Shown: positions 57,099-61,112 of the stretch, one piece after another
Layout of the letters: the number at the start of each line of letters is the position of its first letter
Numbering within the stretch: position 1 is the first letter of the stretch
Assembly (NCBI GenBank): GCA_913057955.1
Contig: CAJXOB010000006.1
Coordinates: 1-61,112, forward strand
Source of the DNA: an uncultured Gammaproteobacteria bacterium
Lineage (GTDB): Bacteria; Pseudomonadota; Gammaproteobacteria; PS1; Pseudothioglobaceae
Reading direction: 5' to 3'
DNA length: 61,112 nt
Made by a program: the position numbers and the translations under genes
The notes under the pieces: model-generated
What the model was told of the DNA's origin: nothing
Seen by the model: the letters and a program-made list of their open reading frames with translations, nothing else
Databases searched by the model: none

Positions 57099-58367
57099 GT
57101 GCAATCTTATTATCTAGCCTCTCGAAATATTGAGATAGACCAGCCTAAATTTACTGGCGATGTTCATGTGGACGTTTGCATAATCGGTGGTGGTTATACG
57201 GGCTTATCGACGGCTCTTTATTTGGCAAAAGAGGGAGTTAATGTCCTTCTACTTGAGTCTAATAAATTAGCTTCAGGGGCCTCTGGAGCGAATGGTGGAC
57301 AAGTCTCGGGCGGCATGAGAAGGGATCAATTTTATCTAGAGAAAACTTTAGGGGTTGATTATGCTAAAGTTTTATGGGGGATTGGCGAGGCATCAAAATA
57401 CCACGCTAAAAATTTAATTGACCAATACAAAATTCAGTGTGACTATAAGAAAGGTATTGCGCACCCTAATCATAAGCAAAAATATTGCGACGAGTCAAAA
57501 CAATATGTTGATCATATGAATGAAAACTATGATTATCATGATATTGAGTATTTGAATGATAGTGAGATGAGAGAGACAACTGGCTCAAATACTTATTATG
57601 GGGGCAGTTATGACGCAGGTGAGGCTCATTGCCACCCCCTTAACTATGCTCTTGGGATTGCAAAAGCTGCTATCACAGCAGGTGCAAAGATTTTTGAAAA
57701 TAGTCCCGCATTAAGTTATAAGGTTAATGATGATCACGTTAAGGTAATAACTAAAGATGGATCAATTAGGGCGGATCGAGTAGTTCTGGCCTGCAACGGC
57801 TATCTTGGTAGTCTTGAAAAAAGCCTTGCATCGAAAATACTGCCAATGAACAATTATATTGTTGCTACAGAGGTATTAGACAATCAAGTGGTTAAAAAAA
57901 TTAATCCAAAAGATATTGCATTTGCTGACTCCAGGTTTGTTATTAATTATTTTCGACTGAGTGCAGATAAACGCTTACTTTTTGGTGGTGGTGAAAATTA
58001 TTCACAAGAGCTTTCGAGTAATATTATTCCAATAGTTACTAAGCCCTTAGAGAAGATTTATCCATTTTTGGAGGGCGTAAAAATTGATTATGCTTGGGGA
58101 GGAAAGCTCGCGATAACGATGAATCGCCTGCCATTTTTTACAACACTTCATCAAGATAAAGTTATATCTGCCCAAGGGTATTCTGGCCAAGGTGTTGCTC
58201 TTGCTAGCTATTCTGGAAAATTAGTTTCTGAGAAGATTACTGGAAATGGTGAGACTTTTGATATTATGGCGAAGATTCCAAGGCAAAGTTTTCCGGGCGG
58301 AAGGTTTCTTCGAAATCCAAGTATGAAACTCGGCATGCTATATTATTCCCTAATGGACCGATTATAA
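57099..58367 (+). CDS. puuB: Gamma-glutamylputrescine oxidase-like FAD oxidoreductase
   Basis: The 422-residue protein is a DAO-family flavoenzyme. The FAD-binding motif DVCIIGGGYTGLSTALYLAK is near residues 26-45. The PuuB/OrdL signature LASGASGANGGQVSGG follows, and a C-terminal YAWGGKLAITMNRLPFF. PuuB oxidises gamma-glutamylputrescine to the aldehyde with release of ammonia or peroxide. The start is GTG 57099 without a clear Shine-Dalgarno sequence; the next Met would cut the FAD motif. Position 13 bp after the aminotransferase, with puuA nearby, supports the call. Confidence 0.86.
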   Translation: MQSYYLASRNIEIDQPKFTGDVHVDVCIIGGGYTGLSTALYLAKEGVNVLLLESNKLASGASGANGGQVSGGMRRDQFYLEKTLGVDYAKVLWGIGEASKYHAKNLIDQYKIQCDYKKGIAHPNHKQKYCDESKQYVDHMNENYDYHDIEYLNDSEMRETTGSNTYYGGSYDAGEAHCHPLNYALGIAKAAITAGAKIFENSPALSYKVNDDHVKVITKDGSIRADRVVLACNGYLGSLEKSLASKILPMNNYIVATEVLDNQVVKKINPKDIAFADSRFVINYFRLSADKRLLFGGGENYSQELSSNIIPIVTKPLEKIYPFLEGVKIDYAWGGKLAITMNRLPFFTTLHQDKVISAQGYSGQGVALASYSGKLVSEKITGNGETFDIMAKIPRQSFPGGRFLRNPSMKLGMLYYSLMDRL

Positions 58368-58402
58368 TAAGAGGCTAGTTTTTCAACATATAGGAAAAAT
58401 TA

Positions 58403-59377
58403 ATGAGCACTGATGACTTTGAAGATATAAAGACTGATCAAGCCTTTACTAAAAAAAGTCTCTATGGAAGAGACAATGAAATGACTTATGGCGGTGCTCT
58501 AAGTTTTTTAAGGCGTAAATACACAAAAGATCTAAAGGGCGTAGATATTGCTGTAAGCGGCATTCCATTTGATGCCGCAACGAGTTTTAGGCCAGGCGCA
58601 AGATTTGGCCCTAAAGCAATAAGAGAGGCATCAGTTCAGCTTGCAGAATTATTAGCATTTCCAGATGGAATAGACCCCTTCAAAACATTAGCGGTAACGG
58701 ATTATGGAGACTGTGAATTGGATTATGGTTTTCATGGAGGTGTAGTGTCTCAAATCGAAGCTCATGCTAAAACTATATTAGACTCTGGGGCAGAGATGCT
58801 CACTTTTGGTGGTGATCATTTCGTAACCTACCCACTTTTAAGAGCTCATGCTGCAATGCATGGGCCGGTTGCGCTTGTTCATTTTGATGCCCATACAGAC
58901 ACATGGCCTGATGAAGATGGAAGGCTTGACCATGGAACCATGTTTTCAAGAGCCATCAAAGAAAATTTAATTGATACCGAGCACTCCATCCAAGTTGGAA
59001 TAAGAACTCATAATAGCAATACCAAGGGGGTGACTATTCTTGATGCGCCATGGGTTCATGAGAATGGCGTAAATAAAGTAATTAAAAAAATAATTAAAGT
59101 TGTGAAAGATCGCCCTGCATACCTTACGTTTGATATTGATGGTCTTGACCCAGCCTATGCACCTGGAACTGGAACACCAGTCTCTGGAGGTTTAACGTCT
59201 GCCCAGGCCTTAGGTATTATTAGGGGCTTAGATGGTTTAAATTTTATTGGTGCAGATGTTGTTGAAGTTGCTCCGATCTATGATCATGCTGAGATTACAG
59301 CAATTATTGCTGCGACTATTGCACATGATTATCTCGTCATTAGAGCAAAACAAAAAATGAAAAAATTAAAAATTTAA
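58403..59377 (+). CDS. speB: Agmatinase-family ureohydrolase
   Basis: Agmatinase splits agmatine into putrescine and urea. The 324-residue protein has all binuclear manganese ligands of the arginase/ureohydrolase fold: His139 in GGDH, Asp162, His164 and Asp166 in FDAHTDTW, and Asp244 and Asp246 in TFDIDGLDPAYAPGTGTP. A guanidinobutyrase or guanidinopropionase is possible, since these are sequence-similar. The polyamine neighbours favour agmatinase. AGGA precedes ATG 58403. No arginine decarboxylase is present, so agmatine may come from outside. Confidence 0.87.
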   Translation: MSTDDFEDIKTDQAFTKKSLYGRDNEMTYGGALSFLRRKYTKDLKGVDIAVSGIPFDAATSFRPGARFGPKAIREASVQLAELLAFPDGIDPFKTLAVTDYGDCELDYGFHGGVVSQIEAHAKTILDSGAEMLTFGGDHFVTYPLLRAHAAMHGPVALVHFDAHTDTWPDEDGRLDHGTMFSRAIKENLIDTEHSIQVGIRTHNSNTKGVTILDAPWVHENGVNKVIKKIIKVVKDRPAYLTFDIDGLDPAYAPGTGTPVSGGLTSAQALGIIRGLDGLNFIGADVVEVAPIYDHAEITAIIAATIAHDYLVIRAKQKMKKLKI

Positions 59378-59389
59378 TTTCTTAAGAAT

Positions 59390-60109
59390 ATGATGAAAAT
59401 TGGAATATTATTAGTTGGAAGAGCTTCAGAAGATTTGGTTGAAGAATATGGTACTTATGCAGAAATGCTTATTGCACTTATTAATTCTGAAGAGAAAGTG
59501 TTTGAGTTTAAAACATTTAATATTCTTGATTCAGTATTTCCAAAAGATCACCTCGAATGTGATGGATGGATTGTTACTGGCTCTCCGCATGGCGTTTATG
59601 AGGAGCACTCTTGGATACCAGTAGTCAGTGATCTGATTAAAAATATCTATAAGGACAGCCTGCCAATCTTTGGAGTATGTTTTGGGCACCAGCTAATTGC
59701 ACAAGCGCTTGGGGGTCATGTTGAAAAGTCAATAAAAGGATGGGGTTTGGGCCTTCATACTTATCAAATTAATAATAAAACAGCTTACATGAGTAACTTG
59801 TTAGAAGAGGTTACCTTAAATATTTGTCATCAAGATCAAGTGCTTCGTTTACCAGAGGGGGCAACTGTTTATGCAAAATCTGAATTTTGTGAAAATGCTG
59901 GTTTTTATATTAAAAATAAAGTTCTGACTATGCAAGCGCATCCTGAATTTTTGGTTGATTTCACAAAGGACCTTCTAGCGGCTCGAAGAGATATAACAAT
60001 ACCAAAAGAATTTGTAGATCCTGCTTTAGTGAGACTTGAAGCCAAGCCCGAAAGCGTTCAGTCAACTCAATTTGCTGAAACTATAAGGAAGTTCTTTAAA
60101 TTAAGTTAG
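59390..60109 (+). CDS. Class I glutamine amidotransferase-like protein
   Basis: The 239-residue protein has the GATase1 triad: Cys97 in FGVCFGHQLIAQALGG, His184 and Glu186 in MQAHPEF. It is a stand-alone domain related to the amidotransferase part of GMP synthase, without a synthetase half. In this operon it could hydrolyse gamma-glutamyl-GABA as PuuD does, since PuuD uses the same Cys-His-Glu chemistry; that is inference. A second ATG lies directly after the first. The end overlaps the convergent lhgO by 9 bp. Confidence 0.8.
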   Translation: MMKIGILLVGRASEDLVEEYGTYAEMLIALINSEEKVFEFKTFNILDSVFPKDHLECDGWIVTGSPHGVYEEHSWIPVVSDLIKNIYKDSLPIFGVCFGHQLIAQALGGHVEKSIKGWGLGLHTYQINNKTAYMSNLLEEVTLNICHQDQVLRLPEGATVYAKSEFCENAGFYIKNKVLTMQAHPEFLVDFTKDLLAARRDITIPKEFVDPALVRLEAKPESVQSTQFAETIRKFFKLS

Positions 60110-61112
60110 TTTGTTGTAAGCCTCAGTCGCTTTATCCGTAATATACCTTCCAATTGGAATAGCTGAAGTTGCTGCAGGAGATGGTGCGTTGCATACATGG
60201 ATTGATCGCTTACTCTCTGCAAATAAAAAGTCATGAACCAGCGTACCATCATCTAAAACTGCTTGCGCTCTTATTCCTGCAGGATAGGATTGCAGGTCAT
60301 TAAGTTTTATCAGAGGACTGTATTTTTGCACCTCCTTTAAATAACCTCTCTTAAAGATTGAGTTTTTCATTTCATATAAGCCTGATTTAAAGTTTTTCGT
60401 AAGAACCTTATGAAAGCCTTTAAACGATAATAACTGAAGGGTGTCCTTTATGCTGAAATTAAACTTACTATAACCCTCACGCTTAAAGCCAAGAACTGCA
60501 TTAGGCCCAACTGTAATGCTTCCATCAATCATTTTAGTTAAATGAACCCCTAGGAAGGGAAGGCTTGGATCAGGTATTGGGTAGATCAAATGCTTAACGA
60601 GGTTGTTATGTTTTTCAGGAAGCTTGAAGTATTCACCTCTAAAAGGAACAATTTGAAAGTTAATTTTAATTTTAAGTAATTTCGCTATTCTATCAGCCAT
60701 TAGCCCAGCGCAGCAGACAAGGTATCTTGAGTTGAAGGTTTCATTAGGAGTTGTAACTTGAATTCTATCTTCATCTTCTTGTAGATTAATTATTTTAGTA
60801 TTTAGAAGAAATTCGCCACCTAACGACTCAAATTGTTCTGTCATTTTTTCTGTAATTAATTTATAGTTAACAATTCCAGTTGATTTAACTAAAAGTGCAC
60901 CAATACCAAAAACATTTGGCTCAATTTCATTTAACTTATTTTGATCTAAAACTTCAACTCCAATATCATTTGATTTACACCTTTCATAAAGCTCATCCAT
61001 GCGCTTTAATTCAACATCATTTGTGGCTACTAGCAATTTGCCGCACTGATGGAATGGAATTTGATGAAGTGAGCAGAATTTGATTGTTTCTGTTAATCCT
61101 TCTCTGCAAAAT
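60101..61112 (-). CDS. lhgO: L-2-hydroxyglutarate oxidase LhgO, N-terminus cut by window edge
   Basis: LhgO oxidises L-2-hydroxyglutarate to 2-oxoglutarate, passing electrons to the quinone pool. The frame stays open to the right edge. The residues before the first TTG read KFCSLHQIPFHQCGKLLVAT, typical LhgO sequence, so the TTG at 61036 is not the start. Further motifs are GIGALLVKSTGIVNYKLI, YLVCCAGLMADRIAK, and VGPNAVLGFKREGY. The C terminus, NAPSPAATSAIPIGRYI, is complete. About 60-80 N-terminal residues with the FAD GxGxxG motif are outside the window. Confidence 0.9.
   Translation of the reverse strand, partial: FCREGLTETIKFCSLHQIPFHQCGKLLVATNDVELKRMDELYERCKSNDIGVEVLDQNKLNEIEPNVFGIGALLVKSTGIVNYKLITEKMTEQFESLGGEFLLNTKIINLQEDEDRIQVTTPNETFNSRYLVCCAGLMADRIAKLLKIKINFQIVPFRGEYFKLPEKHNNLVKHLIYPIPDPSLPFLGVHLTKMIDGSITVGPNAVLGFKREGYSKFNFSIKDTLQLLSFKGFHKVLTKNFKSGLYEMKNSIFKRGYLKEVQKYSPLIKLNDLQSYPAGIRAQAVLDDGTLVHDFLFAESKRSIHVCNAPSPAATSAIPIGRYITDKATEAYNKLT

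Noticed and set aside
61036..61112. TTG 61036 as the true start of lhgO, and a small + strand ORF at 60895-61083
   Set aside because: The minus frame continues to the window edge with LhgO-like sequence, so the gene is simply truncated; the + strand ORF is a shadow of it.

Overview
The window is a gene-dense, AT-rich stretch of bacterial chromosome. It looks like a small-genome marine gammaproteobacterium. The order tuf, tRNA-Trp, secE, nusG, rplKAJL, rpoBC is the gammaproteobacterial arrangement, and several proteins (CysM, TrmL, SecE, RpoB and RpoC motifs, RNase P RNA type A) read as gammaproteobacterial. Low GC, very short intergenic spaces, and uptake and breakdown genes for polyamines and compatible solutes would fit the SUP05 / Candidatus Thioglobus group or a similar marine lineage. 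That placement is inference; no 16S rRNA or lineage-specific marker is present. I see no insertion sequence, prophage, CRISPR array or plasmid feature.

Region 1 (1-12003, + strand) is the translation and transcription block: the end of tuf, tRNA-Trp, secE, nusG, rplK, rplA, rplJ, rplL, rpoB and rpoC. It carries the expected RNA-level controls: an L1-type site before rplK, an L10-type leader before rplJ, a hairpin attenuator between rplL and rpoB, and a strong terminator after rpoC. trpE and dnaE follow. A 440-bp gene-free gap (17084-17523) then holds an inverted pair of DnaA-box-like sequences.

Region 2 (17524-28594) is housekeeping: coaBC and ribD (-), divergent recA-recX and tgt (+), the cell-shape operon mreBCD-mrdA (-), a class I fumarase (+) and the RNase P RNA gene.

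Region 3 (28710-33972) is the first accessory island. It holds an SMR transporter, a EutA-like Asp/Glu racemase-family enzyme, a DoeX/AsnC-like regulator, a DoeA/EutD-like ectoine hydrolase, a cystathionine-lyase-type PLP enzyme and an EamA permease. This resembles part of an ectoine-degradation cluster without the usual deacetylase, dehydratase and cyclodeaminase partners.

Region 4 (33964-42410) returns mostly to core genes: prmC, trmL, fmt, argH, hemC, a pterin carbinolamine dehydratase, ftsY and hemJ. It ends with a 2-oxoglutarate-dependent hydroxylase-like gene directly followed by a threonine aldolase gene, a pair that may work together on beta-hydroxy amino acids.

Region 5 (42415-48433, - strand) holds a polar amino-acid ABC transporter and the hom-thrC-cysM biosynthetic group.

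Region 6 (48558-61112) is a polyamine uptake and breakdown island: gabD, potIHGF and a puuA-like ligase on the - strand, then on the + strand a putrescine-type aminotransferase, a puuB-like oxidase, an agmatinase-family ureohydrolase and a class I glutamine amidotransferase. Together they could import putrescine or spermidine, form putrescine from agmatine, and carry the carbon to succinate by glutamylated or free intermediates. At the right edge is a truncated L-2-hydroxyglutarate oxidase, which suggests the island may also serve the cadaverine/glutarate branch.
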